Assembly (NCBI RefSeq): GCF_012395255.1
Contig: NZ_JAAZQD010000001.1
Location: 744,001 to 808,000, forward strand
Origin: Oleiagrimonas citrea
GTDB lineage: Bacteria > Pseudomonadota > Gammaproteobacteria > Xanthomonadales > Rhodanobacteraceae
Length of the DNA stretch: 64,000 nt
Direction: 5' to 3'
The notes under the pieces are model-generated. The model was not told the origin of the DNA. It saw only the letters and a program-made list of their open reading frames with translations, and made no database searches. Below are positions 25,863-37,537 of the stretch, one piece after another. The translations under genes and the position numbers were made by a program. The stretch's first letter is position 1. The number at the start of each line of letters is the position of its first letter.

Positions 25863-27656
25863 TCAGAATCCGGACGGACGCTCGTGCGCGACCTTCAGCT
25901 TGCGCTCCATGGCGCGCCCGACGCGGGCGATCACGCCTTCCTCGAACAGGCGGCCGACCAGCGTCACGCCGTACGGCACGCGACGCGGCGGCGAGAAGCG
26001 CGGCAGCGGATGTGCCGGATCGGGCGCCCAGTCGCTGCGCGCCTGCGAGATGTGCACGAAACCGGTGCGCAGGGTCAGCGACGGCTGCCCGGTCATGTTG
26101 CTGATGACCATCATGTCGTCGCGCATGGACGGAATCAGCAGCAGGTCGACTTCAGACATGAGTTCCGCCATCGCCTGGGCGACCTTGCGCCGCAGACGGT
26201 CGGCCTGCACGTAGTCCACCGCCGACAGGAAGCGCGACTCACGGAACAGGTTCGGCCAGGCGTCCGGCGTCTGTACGGTCAGCTCGGCGTCCTTGCCGCT
26301 CAGGGTCAGCTCCTCGAACGCCGCCGCGGCCTCGGCGAACAGCAACAGGTTGAGCGAGTCGTAGGGCCAGTCCGGCAACGAGACCGGCTTGGTTTCCAGT
26401 CCCAGTTCGCGCAGGGTCTTCACGGCGTCGCGATCCAGCTCGGTGGCCGGCGCTTCCTTCATCCAGTCCGGGAAGTAGCCGACCCTCAGCCCCTTCACCG
26501 ACGCGCCGGCGTCGTAGTCCAGTCGGCTCGGCACACTGTAGACGTCACCCGCGTCCGGTCCGGTGATGGCGTGCAGGATCAGCATGGTGTCTTCGACCGA
26601 ACGCGTCAGCGGGCCGAGCTTGTCCATGGTCCAGCACAGCGTCATCGCGCCGGTGCGCGGCACGCGGCCGAAGGTCGGGCGCAGACCGGTGACGCCGCAG
26701 CGCATCGCCGGATCGATGATGCTGCCCTGGGTCTCGCTGCCGATGGCGAAGGCCACCAGACCCGCGCCGGTCGCCGAGCCCGGCCCCGCGCTGGAGCCGC
26801 CGGAGCCCTCTTCCGGCACCCACGGATTCATGGTCTGCCCGCCGAACCAGATGTCATTCAGCGCCAGCGCGCCCATGCTGAGCTTGGCCACCATCACCGC
26901 GCCGGCGTCGTGGAGCCGCTTCACCACCGCCGCGTCTTCCTTCGGCACGCGGTCGCGGAACGGCTCGGCGCCGTAGGTGGTGCGGATGTCAGCGGTGTCC
27001 AGCAGATCCTTGCCGCCCCAGGGAATGCCGTGTAGCGGACCGCGGTACTTGCCGGCGGCGATTTCGCGATCGGCCTGACGCGCCTGCTTCAGCGCGTGGT
27101 CTTCCAGCAGCGTGATGACGCAGCGCAGCTTCGGATTGAAACGCTTGATACGCGCGATGTAGATCCTGGTCAGGCGCTCGGACGTGAGCCTGCCGCTGCG
27201 GATCCACTGGCTCAGCTGGACTACGCTGGAGAAGGCGATGTCCTCGTCGCGCGTCGGAAGCGGGCCGGCGTCGTCCATGGCTGGCTGGAAACGGTCCGCG
27301 GCAGGGCCGACCGCATGACCGGGCAGCTGCGGATTCCACACCGTGGCTGGCGCCAGACTGTCCTCCAGCGCCACCTTGTTCGGCCCCGTGCGGCGCTCCA
27401 GCACGCCCGCCATCGACGTGCGCCAGCTCGACGCGGCCTGTTCGCGCTGCGCCGGAGTCATGCGGACCTGCACCAACTTCTCGGCCTGCGCGAAGGTCAT
27501 GTCGGTGACCTCCGGACCGGCACCGGCGCCGTCGTTGAAGGTCGGCGCCGTGCCCGGCACATTCTTCGTGGTGGCCTGGGCCTGGAGCTTGAAGGCAGCG
27601 AAGGCGCCCAGCACGCCGATGGGCAGGCGGGTCAGAAACTGGCGACGCGATTTCAT
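25863..27656 (-). CDS. Amidase signature enzyme with Tat signal
   Basis: A 597-residue amidase. The N-terminus has a twin-arginine signal (SRRQFLTR, then a hydrophobic stretch to about residue 26), so it is exported folded. The Ser-cisSer-Lys triad is K216 (WGGKDLLDT), S288 (GSGGSSAGP) and S312 (ETQGSIIDPA). An extension of about 110 residues between signal and catalytic core makes it longer than most family members. The start at 27656 has GGGGA 7 nt upstream. It hydrolyses an amide of unknown identity in the periplasm. Confidence 0.88.
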   Translation of the reverse strand: MKSRRQFLTRLPIGVLGAFAAFKLQAQATTKNVPGTAPTFNDGAGAGPEVTDMTFAQAEKLVQVRMTPAQREQAASSWRTSMAGVLERRTGPNKVALEDSLAPATVWNPQLPGHAVGPAADRFQPAMDDAGPLPTRDEDIAFSSVVQLSQWIRSGRLTSERLTRIYIARIKRFNPKLRCVITLLEDHALKQARQADREIAAGKYRGPLHGIPWGGKDLLDTADIRTTYGAEPFRDRVPKEDAAVVKRLHDAGAVMVAKLSMGALALNDIWFGGQTMNPWVPEEGSGGSSAGPGSATGAGLVAFAIGSETQGSIIDPAMRCGVTGLRPTFGRVPRTGAMTLCWTMDKLGPLTRSVEDTMLILHAITGPDAGDVYSVPSRLDYDAGASVKGLRVGYFPDWMKEAPATELDRDAVKTLRELGLETKPVSLPDWPYDSLNLLLFAEAAAAFEELTLSGKDAELTVQTPDAWPNLFRESRFLSAVDYVQADRLRRKVAQAMAELMSEVDLLLIPSMRDDMMVISNMTGQPSLTLRTGFVHISQARSDWAPDPAHPLPRFSPPRRVPYGVTLVGRLFEEGVIARVGRAMERKLKVAHERPSGF

Positions 27657-27823
27657 GGACATTCCCCAACAGGGCGCGTCCGCTGCTCCAGCCACGCATG
27701 CCGGCCGCTGGACGACGCGCCGGTGATCGGTGGCGTCCATGTGCTCCCTGGACTGCGTGCTTCCGGCCGGCCTCGAGCTTCAGAGCATAGCGCATGCCCG
27801 AGCCGCTGGACGCCCGATGCGGA

Positions 27824-29074
27824 TCAGGCCAGCAGCTTGCGCACCTTGGCCAGCGCCTCGATGAAACGGTCGATCTCCTCGCGCGTATTGTAGAACGCCA
27901 TCGAGGCGCGCGCCGTGGCCGGCACGCCGTAGAAGTCCATCAGCGGATGCGCGCAATGATGCCCCGAACGCACGGCCACGCCCTCGAGATCGAGCATGGT
28001 CGCCAGATCGTGCGACTGCACGCCGTCGATCAGGAACGAGATCACCGCCGCCTTGTGCGCGGCCTCGCCGAAGATGCGCAGCCCCGGCACCTGCTTGAAG
28101 GCCTCCGTGGCGTACTCGAGCAGCGCCTGCTCGGTCGCCGCGACCCGTTCCATGCCGAGGCCGGAGAGGTATTCGGCGGCTGCGCCCAGACCGATGAAGC
28201 CGGCGATGTTGGGCGTACCGGCCTCGAACTTGTGCGGCGGATCGGCGAACTCGGTGCCGGAGAAGCGCACCTTGCGGATCATGTCGCCGCCACCGAAGAA
28301 CGGCGGCATGGACTGCAGATGCTCGGGTCGGGCCCACAGCACGCCGGTGCCGGTGGGGCCGGCCATCTTGTGTCCGGTGATGGCGTAGAAATCGCAGCCG
28401 ATCGACTTCACGTCCAGCGGCAGATGCGGCGCCGCCTGCGAACCGTCGATCAGCGAAGGGATGCCGCGCTCGCGGCAGGCCCTGGCCAGCTCGCGCACCG
28501 GATTGACCGTGCCCAGCACATTGGAGACATGGGTGAACGCGGCCAGCTTCACGTCCGGCGTCAGCTGCTCGACGAACTGCTCGACGATCAGCTCGCCCGC
28601 CTCGTTGATCGGTGCCACCTTCAACGTCGCACCGGTGCGTTCGCACACCAGCTGCCACGGCACGATGTTGGCGTGGTGCTCCATGGTCGTGACCAGGATG
28701 GTATCGCCGGGCTTCAGGCGCGGCAGCGCGAAACTGTAGGCCACCAGATTGATGGCGTGCGTGGTCCCGGAGGTGAACACCAGCTCGTCGCGGCTGTTGG
28801 CGCCGAGAAACTTCGCCAGAATGTCGCGCGCGCCTTCGTAGGCGGTGGTTGCTTCCTCGCCGAGCGCGTGCACCGCGCGCGCCACGTTGGCGTTGAAGCG
28901 GCTGTAATAGGCATCGACCGCATCGATCACCGCCTGCGGCTTCTGCCCCGTATTCGCGCTGTCCAGATACACCAGCGGCTTGCCGTGAACTTCGCGCGCG
29001 AGCACCGGGAAATCGGCGCGGATGGCGGACGGATCGAGCGGCTGGACCGGAGCTGGAGCTGACTTGGCGTTCAT
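27824..29074 (-). CDS. sufS: Cysteine desulfurase SufS
   Basis: A 416-residue group II cysteine desulfurase. It has PLP lysine K236 (ITGHKMAGPTG), catalytic C374 (RSGHHCAHPL), TTMEHHANIVPWQ and the LDSANTGQKP start. It takes sulfur from cysteine and feeds it to the SufBCD scaffold for Fe-S cluster assembly. In this suf operon it lies last, 32 bp after a cupin gene. No sufE or sufU is seen downstream, so the sulfur acceptor would have to be encoded elsewhere. Confidence 0.97.
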   Translation of the reverse strand: MNAKSAPAPVQPLDPSAIRADFPVLAREVHGKPLVYLDSANTGQKPQAVIDAVDAYYSRFNANVARAVHALGEEATTAYEGARDILAKFLGANSRDELVFTSGTTHAINLVAYSFALPRLKPGDTILVTTMEHHANIVPWQLVCERTGATLKVAPINEAGELIVEQFVEQLTPDVKLAAFTHVSNVLGTVNPVRELARACRERGIPSLIDGSQAAPHLPLDVKSIGCDFYAITGHKMAGPTGTGVLWARPEHLQSMPPFFGGGDMIRKVRFSGTEFADPPHKFEAGTPNIAGFIGLGAAAEYLSGLGMERVAATEQALLEYATEAFKQVPGLRIFGEAAHKAAVISFLIDGVQSHDLATMLDLEGVAVRSGHHCAHPLMDFYGVPATARASMAFYNTREEIDRFIEALAKVRKLLA

Positions 29075-29106
29075 GACGGACTCGTGTGGGGAAACGGGAA
29101 ATCGAC

Positions 29107-29463
29107 CTACGGCGCGACGTCGCGATCACCGTGACTCTTCGGCGCCGACACGACGAGGAAGCGTACCGCAGCGCCGGACGCGTTGCGCAGACAATGTGTC
29201 GCACCCGGCGGCACGTGCAGTCCCTGTCCGGCACGGAGCCGATGATCAACGCCATCGAGCTCCATCGTCGCCTCGCCTTCCAGCACGTAGAAGAACTGGC
29301 GCGCACGGGCATGGCGATGGCGTGTCTCGCTGGCCCCGGACGGCATGCGTTCCTCGATCACGCTGAGGTCGTCGCCGGCCAGCAGATGCCAGCCGTCGCA
29401 ATCGCCGCCCCAGCGGTAGTGCTCGGCCACGCGCGCGTCGATGACGGGCGTGGCCGAGCTCAC
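29107..29463 (-). CDS. Small cupin protein inside the suf operon, GTG start
   Basis: A 118-residue single-domain cupin. Metal-binding motif 1 is visible as ETRHRHARARQFFYVLEGE, and motif 2 as GQGLHVPPGATHCLRN. The GTG start at 29463 overlaps the sufD stop (GTGA), so it is translated with the suf genes. Cupins of this kind bind a metal and act as dioxygenases, isomerases or sensors; the role here is unknown. Its position between sufD and sufS suggests a link to iron-sulfur assembly or oxidative stress. Confidence 0.82.
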   Translation of the reverse strand: MSSATPVIDARVAEHYRWGGDCDGWHLLAGDDLSVIEERMPSGASETRHRHARARQFFYVLEGEATMELDGVDHRLRAGQGLHVPPGATHCLRNASGAAVRFLVVSAPKSHGDRDVAP

Positions 29464-30784
29464 GCCGCGGTCTCGCCGCCCGGAAGGCGTTCGGCCAGAC
29501 GCTCGCCCAGGTGTTCGCACAGGGCTTCGTGATCCAGGTCGTCCAGCGCTGCGCGGCAGAACGCCAGCGTCAGCAGCGTGCGCGCCGCCACCGCCGGAAG
29601 TCCGCGCGAGCGCAGATAGAACAGTGCGCGTTCGTCCAGCTGACCGACCGTTGCGCCATGCGCAGCCATCACTTCGTCGGCGTAGATTTCCAGCACTGGC
29701 TGCGTGTCGATCTCGGCATGCGGCGACAGCAGCAGGTTCTTGTTGCTGAGCGCGGCGTCGGCGCCGTCGGCGCCCTCGGCCACAGTGATCGCACCGTGGA
29801 ACACGCCCCGACCGCGCTGATCGGCCACGCCGCGCCACAGCGCATCGGTGGCGGTGTGCTTCGCCACATGCCGGATGTCCAGACGCGTGTCCAGATGCTG
29901 CCGACCGCCCGGCAAAAAGACGCCGCGCGTGTCCAGCCGCGCGCCTTCGCCGCGCAGTTCGGCGTCCAGCTCGCGGCGCACCAGACTTCCGCCCAGCTCC
30001 ATTGCGTGCACGCGCGCGTGCGCATTGGCATCCAGGCGCACGCGATCGCGGCGCATCAGCAGCGCGCCGTCGGCGGCTTCCTGCAGACCGATCCACGCCA
30101 GTTTTGCCCTGGCATGCAGCACGATGTCGCTGACCTGCGTGCCCAGGTGCTTGTGCGGGCCAGTGCCGACATGATGCTCGATCAGCGTCAGCGACGCGTC
30201 CTCACCCAGCTCGACGATGTTGCGCGCGTGCCAGGCCAGGTCCTCGTCGGCCGGCGTGCCGATCTGCACCAGATGCACCGGCGCGTCGATGCGCGCGCCC
30301 TGCGCCACGCGCAGCACCATGCCGTCGCCGGCGAGCGCCGCGTTGAGACGCGTAAAGGCATCAGCCGCCTGCTCACCGCCGCGACTGAGGAAGAAACGCA
30401 ACGGTTCGGCATCCTCCACGAGCGCCTGAGACAGCGGATGCAGGCGCAACCCCTCCGGCAAGGCGTCCAGCGAGGACAGGTCCGCGCGGAACACGCCATG
30501 CACGAATACCAGACGCGGACCGTCCACGCCGGGCAAGACGAAATCCGAGATATCGACCGCACGCGCGGCGGCCTCTGCATCGCCGGTCAGGAACGCGCGG
30601 CGCTCGAGCGCACGCAGCGCGGTGTATTTCCAGGCCTCGTTGCGCGCACCCGGAAGCCCCTCGCGCACGAAGGCCTCCAGCTGCTCGCGACGCAAGGCAT
30701 CCAACCAGGGCAGACCGGCACCGGGCAGGCGCGCCAGCACGTCTGGAGCGCGCTCGGCCTGGGCTTCGACGAACGGCGACGCCA

Positions 30785-30785
<1 letters not shown>
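29460..30785 (-). CDS. sufD: Fe-S assembly protein SufD
   Basis: A 441-residue protein matching SufD. It has an N-terminal helical region with NEAWKYTALRALERR and a C-terminal right-handed beta-helix with the conserved stretch LDTRLDIRHVAKHTAT and AHGATVGQLDERALFYLRSRG. SufD pairs with SufB and SufC in the scaffold that builds clusters and recruits iron. Its ATG overlaps the sufC stop by 1 nt (TAATG), ensuring balanced synthesis. Confidence 0.96.
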
Positions 30786-31554
<769 letters not shown>

Positions 31555-31558
<4 letters not shown>

Positions 31559-32198
31559 GAGGTCGTGTTTCCGGTTGCGTCATCGCGACGACGCAGGGTC
31601 AGATAGGTGAAAGGCTGTTCGGTATCGAACGGAGTGCGATGCACGTCGCGGCACGCGTCAACGCATTCGAAATGCGGCGCGAAACGAGCCGCCAGCGTGC
31701 CGGCGTCGTAACGTGCCACGGGCAGGCCGCTGCAACGTTCCGGACCGTCGGCGGCGAAGGTGGCGACAATCACGTATCCCCCTTCGCGCGTGGCGTGGGC
31801 GGCGGCATCGAGATAGCGCTGCTGCGCGATGTCCTCGATCAGGAAGTGGAACACCGCGCGGTCGTGCCACAGCGCATAGCGCGCGGCCGGCATCTCGGTT
31901 TCGGTGACATCATCAGCCAGCCAGTGCACAGAAGCGGTCTGAGCGCCCAGGCGCGCGCGCGATTGCGCCAGCGCGGCCTCGGACAGATCGAGTACGGTGA
32001 GATCACGAAAACCACGATCGAGCAGGTCGTCGACCAGGGTCGAGCGACCGCCGCCGACATCGATCACCGGCGCATCGTGCGGCAGATCCAGCGCGTCGAT
32101 CGAACGCAGCGAGGCATCCAGGTGCGGCCGATACCAGCTGGTCTGCTGTTCGGAGGTGCCCCGGTAGACCGTCTGCCAGTGGTCCTGGCGCGAGGCGT

Positions 32199-32202
<4 letters not shown>
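31555..32202 (-). CDS. Class I SAM-dependent methyltransferase between sufB and sufC
   Basis: A 215-residue Rossmann-fold methyltransferase. The SAM motif I is [10 protein letters not shown] (46-55), followed by the acidic loop [25 protein letters not shown] and [12 protein letters not shown]. The N-terminal [19 protein letters not shown] is typical of a small family often annotated simply as class I methyltransferase. ATGA overlaps link it both to sufB upstream and to sufC downstream, so it is fully embedded in the operon. Its substrate is unknown; it is not a standard Suf component. Confidence 0.85.
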
Positions 32203-33667
<1,465 letters not shown>

Positions 33668-33671
<4 letters not shown>

Positions 33672-34126
33672 GTGGGGGATTTCCGTGATTCGGCGGGCCG
33701 CGGCGCGAACTGCACCGGCTGCGGCGCCGGTTCCAGCATCTCGGCCAGGGTCATGGCGCGCAGAGCCTGCGCCACCACCGTGTTGATGCGCTGCCAGTTG
33801 CCGCGCACCGTGCAATAGGATTCGTGGTCGCAGCTGCCGACGCTGACGCTGCACTCGGTCATGCTCAGCGGGCCTTCCATCGCCTCGACGATCTCGGCCA
33901 GATTGATACGCCCGGCCTCGCGCGCCAGCCGGTAGCCGCCATTGGCGCCGCGGAACGACTCCACCAGACCGGCATGACCAAGCGTCTTCAACAGCTTGCT
34001 GACCGTCGGCAATTCCAGGCGCGCTTCTTCCGCGATCTGCACGGCCGAAAGCACCTCGCCCGGCTGCGAGGCCAGGCAGGTCATCACCACGGTGGCGTAA
34101 TCGGTCAGGCGGCTGACGCGGAGCAT
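33668..34126 (-). CDS. Rrf2-family Fe-S regulator of the suf operon
   Basis: A 152-residue winged-helix regulator. The helix-turn-helix lies at about 25-60 ([20 protein letters not shown]), followed by [12 protein letters not shown], the Rrf2 wing. Three cysteines C92, C99 and C105 sit where IscR ligates its [2Fe-2S] cluster, with slightly wider spacing. It matches the Xanthomonas-type SUF regulators and should sense cluster status. A perfect palindrome overlaps its own predicted -10 box at 34158-34163, so it probably autoregulates the whole operon. Confidence 0.93.
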
Positions 34127-34148
34127 GCAGATTCGGTGGCGGCTAAAA

Positions 34149-34186
34149 CGTACCAAAATGGTACGGATTGCGCCTGCACGGGTCAA
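34149..34186 (-). promoter_or_regulatory. suf operon promoter with overlapping palindrome
   Basis: On the minus strand a -35 TTGACC (34186-34181), a 17-nt spacer and a -10 TACCAT (34163-34158) precede the regulator ATG at 34126. A perfect inverted repeat CGTACCA-AAA-TGGTACG (34149-34165) covers the -10 element. This is the expected place for a repressor operator and is likely bound by the Rrf2 protein. The boxes are seen in sequence; binding is inferred. Confidence 0.7.
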
Positions 34187-34204
34187 TCGAAACTCCGCCC
34201 CAGC

Positions 34205-34260
34205 TTGGTGCAAGCATCCGCCGACGGTGCGCACAGCATGGTGCAAATCGGTTGCGCACC
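34205..34260 (+). promoter_or_regulatory. Cluster of NtrC-like half sites
   Basis: Four GGTGC/GCACC-type elements occur at 34207-34211, 34226-34234, 34240-34244 and 34256-34260, about 75-125 bp upstream of the predicted glnK transcription start. NtrC sites have the form GCAC-N7-GTGC. The best pair here (34231-34244) has 6 nt between arms instead of 7, so the match is imperfect. Position and composition suit an enhancer for the sigma-54 promoter. Confidence 0.35.
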
Positions 34261-34299
34261 GCGCGACGATCACCGCAAGCCATTGATTTCATGGATTGA

Positions 34300-34698
<399 letters not shown>

Positions 34699-34718
34699 GC
34701 GCACGCCGAGGACATGCC

Positions 34719-36050
34719 ATGAAACGCCGCTCCCTCCCCGTCCGCGCGCTGCTATTCGCGCTGCTCGTCGCACTCGCACCGGCCGCGCTGGCGCAGTCTC
34801 CGACGCCCACGCTGGACACCGGCGACACCGCCTGGATGCTCACCGCCACCTTCCTGGTGCTGATGATGACCATCCCCGGCCTGGCGCTGTTCTACGGCGG
34901 CATGGTGCGGGCCAAGAACGTGCTGTCGGTGCTGATGCAGTGCTTCGCCATCACCGCCCTGGTCAGCGTGTTGTGGGTCGTCTACGGCTACAGCCTGGCC
35001 TTCGACACCACCGGCATGATCGCCGACACCGTGAACCTGCACTCGGTCATCGGCAGCCTCAAGCAGGCCATGCTGGCCGGCATCCAGCCGTCGAGCCTGT
35101 ACGGCACCGTGCCGACCAGCGTGTTCGTGATGTTCCAGATGACCTTCGCCATCATCACCCCGGCGCTGATCGTCGGCGCGGTGGCCGAGCGCATGAAGTT
35201 CACCGCACTGCTGTGGTTCGTCGGCCTATGGTTCACCATTGTCTACGTGCCGATGGCGCACATGGTCTGGGGCGGACCCGGCTCGCTGCTCGGCGGCTGG
35301 GGTGTGATCGACTTCGCCGGCGGCACCGTGGTGCACATCAACGCCGGCATCGCAGGACTGGTCGCCTGCCTGGTGATCGGCAAGCGCCACGGCTACCCGC
35401 ACGTGGCGATGGCGCCGCATAACCTCGGCTACACCCTGATGGGCGCGAGCATGCTGTGGCTGGGCTGGTTCGGCTTCAACGCCGGCTCGGCAGTCGCCGC
35501 CAACGGCTCGGCCGGCATGGCCATGCTAGTCACGCAGATTGCCACCGCCGCCGCCGCGCTGGGGTGGATGGTCGCCGAATGGCTGCGCCACGGCCGCCCG
35601 AGCATGCTCGGCATCGCCTCCGGTGCGGTCGCCGGCCTGGTCGCGGTCACACCCGCCGCCGGCACCGCCGGACCGGGCGGCGCACTGGTGCTTGGCCTGG
35701 TCACCGGCATCATCTGCTTCTTCTCCGCCACCAGCCTGAAACGCAAGCTCGGCTACGACGACTCGCTCGACGTATTCGGCGTGCACGCCGTCGCCGGCAT
35801 CGTCGGCGCCCTGCTCACCGGCCCGCTGGCCGCTGCGGCATTCGGCGGCTACGGCGACATCGCCGGCCCGTGGTCGCAGCTGTGGATCCAGTTCAAGGGT
35901 GTCGCGTTTACCGTCGTCTGGAGCGGCGTGCTGACCCTGGTCATCCTCAAGCTGATCGGCTGGACCATCGGACTGCGCGTCGACCAGGAAGAAGAGCAGC
36001 TCGGCCTCGATCTCGCGTTGCACGAAGAGCGCGGGTACAACCTGAGCTGA
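34719..36050 (+). CDS. amtB: Ammonium transporter AmtB
   Basis: A 443-residue ammonium channel with a signal peptide (about 1-26, ending ALA) and eleven membrane helices. Conserved family parts include LFYGGMVRAKNVLS, the first pore histidine in GGTVVHINAGIAGL and the second in FGVHAVAGIVG. The start at 34719 has GAGGA 6 nt upstream; the GTG at 34695 is less likely. It imports ammonium and is gated by the GlnK encoded just upstream. Confidence 0.97.
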   Translation: MKRRSLPVRALLFALLVALAPAALAQSPTPTLDTGDTAWMLTATFLVLMMTIPGLALFYGGMVRAKNVLSVLMQCFAITALVSVLWVVYGYSLAFDTTGMIADTVNLHSVIGSLKQAMLAGIQPSSLYGTVPTSVFVMFQMTFAIITPALIVGAVAERMKFTALLWFVGLWFTIVYVPMAHMVWGGPGSLLGGWGVIDFAGGTVVHINAGIAGLVACLVIGKRHGYPHVAMAPHNLGYTLMGASMLWLGWFGFNAGSAVAANGSAGMAMLVTQIATAAAALGWMVAEWLRHGRPSMLGIASGAVAGLVAVTPAAGTAGPGGALVLGLVTGIICFFSATSLKRKLGYDDSLDVFGVHAVAGIVGALLTGPLAAAAFGGYGDIAGPWSQLWIQFKGVAFTVVWSGVLTLVILKLIGWTIGLRVDQEEEQLGLDLALHEERGYNLS

Positions 36051-36092
36051 GCACGCAGCGCCGGGGGCGACCGCTCACGGCGCTCATGCGCG

Positions 36093-37508
36093 TCAGCCGT
36101 TGCTGCGCCCGTAGATGTCCTCGAAGCGCACGATATCGTCCTCGCCGAGGTAGCTGCCGGACTGCACCTCGATCAACTCCAGCGGCACCTTGCCGGGATT
36201 CTCCAGGCGGTGCTTGGTGCCGACGGGGATGAAGGTCGACTGATTCTCGCCGAGGATGAACACGTCCTCGCCGCGAGTGACGCGCGCGGTGCCGCTGACC
36301 ACGATCCAGTGCTCGGCGCGATGGTGATGCATCTGCAGGCTGAGCGACGCCCCCGGCTTCACGGTGATGCGCTTGACCTGGAAGCGCTCGGCCATATCGA
36401 CCGAATCGTAGGAACCCCACGGCCGGTAGACCTTGCGGTGCAGCACGGCCTCGCTGCGCGCATCGCCCTTCAGGCGTTCGACGATCTGCTTGACCTCCTG
36501 CACGCGATCGCGACGCGCGACCAGCAGGGCGTCGTCGGTGTCGACCACGACGGTGTCGTCGAGACCGATCATCGCCACCAGGCGACGCTCGCTCCAGGCG
36601 TAGCTGTTGCGGCAATCGACGGCCATGACGTCGCCGCGATACGCGTTACCGTCGCGGTCCTGCGTGGCCACTTCCCACAACGCGGCCCAGGAACCGACAT
36701 CGTTCCAGCCGGCCTCGATGGGCAGCACCTCGGCGGCATCGGTCTTCTCCATCACCGCGTAGTCGATGGAGTCGGACGGACAGGCCTCGAAGGCGTCCTT
36801 GTCCAGACGCAGGAAATCGCAATCGCGCGCGGCCTTGTCGAAGGCGTCGCGACAGGCCGACAGTATCTCCGGCCGATGTTTCTCCAGCTCCTGCAGATAA
36901 CGCGAGGCGCGGAACAGGAACATGCCGCTGTTCCAGAAGTACGCGCCGGAGTCCAGGTACTGCTCGGCCGTGGCCGCATCCGGCTTCTCGACGAAGCGCT
37001 CGACCGCGCGCACGCCCTCGCCCGGCGCGGCCTTGATGTAGCCATAGCCGGTCTCCGGCGAGCTCGGCACGATACCGAAGGTAATCAGCGCGCCGTCCTC
37101 CGCGCGCGGCACCGCCGCCTGCACGGCCTCGCGGAACGCCGCCTCGTCGGCGATGACGTGATCGGAGGGCAGCACCAGCAGCAGCGGATCCGCACCCTCG
37201 CGCGTGGCCTGAAGGGCCGCCGCGGCAATGGCCGGCGCGGTGTTGCGGACAGCCGGCTCCAGCACGATGGCGGACGGCTCGCAGCCGACCTGTCGCAACT
37301 GCTCGGCAACCATGAAGCGGTGCCGCTCGTTGGTCACCACCAGCGGCGCGCCCTGCGCCATCATCGGCGCCACGCGCAACCAGGTCGCCTGCAGCATGGA
37401 GTGCTCGCCGGACAGCGCCAGGAACTGCTTGGGGTAACCCTCGCGCGACAGCGGCCAGAGCCGCGTACCGGAACCACCGGACAGCAGAACAGGGATCAGG
37501 TCATTCAT
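36093..37508 (-). CDS. xanB: Mannose-1-phosphate guanylyltransferase/mannose-6-phosphate isomerase
   Basis: A 471-residue bifunctional type II enzyme. The N-terminal nucleotidyltransferase has LSGGSGTRLWPLSREGYPKQ (11-30 region), LPSDHVI and VEKPDA. The C-terminal cupin isomerase has RPWGSYDSVD, QMHHHRAEHWIVVSG and the ending RFEDIYGR. It turns mannose-6-P into mannose-1-P substrate and makes GDP-mannose for polysaccharides. It equals XanB/ManC/AlgA in other bacteria. It sits 29 bp behind the tviB-like gene, in the same direction. Confidence 0.95.
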   Translation of the reverse strand: MNDLIPVLLSGGSGTRLWPLSREGYPKQFLALSGEHSMLQATWLRVAPMMAQGAPLVVTNERHRFMVAEQLRQVGCEPSAIVLEPAVRNTAPAIAAAALQATREGADPLLLVLPSDHVIADEAAFREAVQAAVPRAEDGALITFGIVPSSPETGYGYIKAAPGEGVRAVERFVEKPDAATAEQYLDSGAYFWNSGMFLFRASRYLQELEKHRPEILSACRDAFDKAARDCDFLRLDKDAFEACPSDSIDYAVMEKTDAAEVLPIEAGWNDVGSWAALWEVATQDRDGNAYRGDVMAVDCRNSYAWSERRLVAMIGLDDTVVVDTDDALLVARRDRVQEVKQIVERLKGDARSEAVLHRKVYRPWGSYDSVDMAERFQVKRITVKPGASLSLQMHHHRAEHWIVVSGTARVTRGEDVFILGENQSTFIPVGTKHRLENPGKVPLELIEVQSGSYLGEDDIVRFEDIYGRSNG

Positions 37509-37537
37509 GCGTACAACATTTCCGTTCTTGAATGCAG

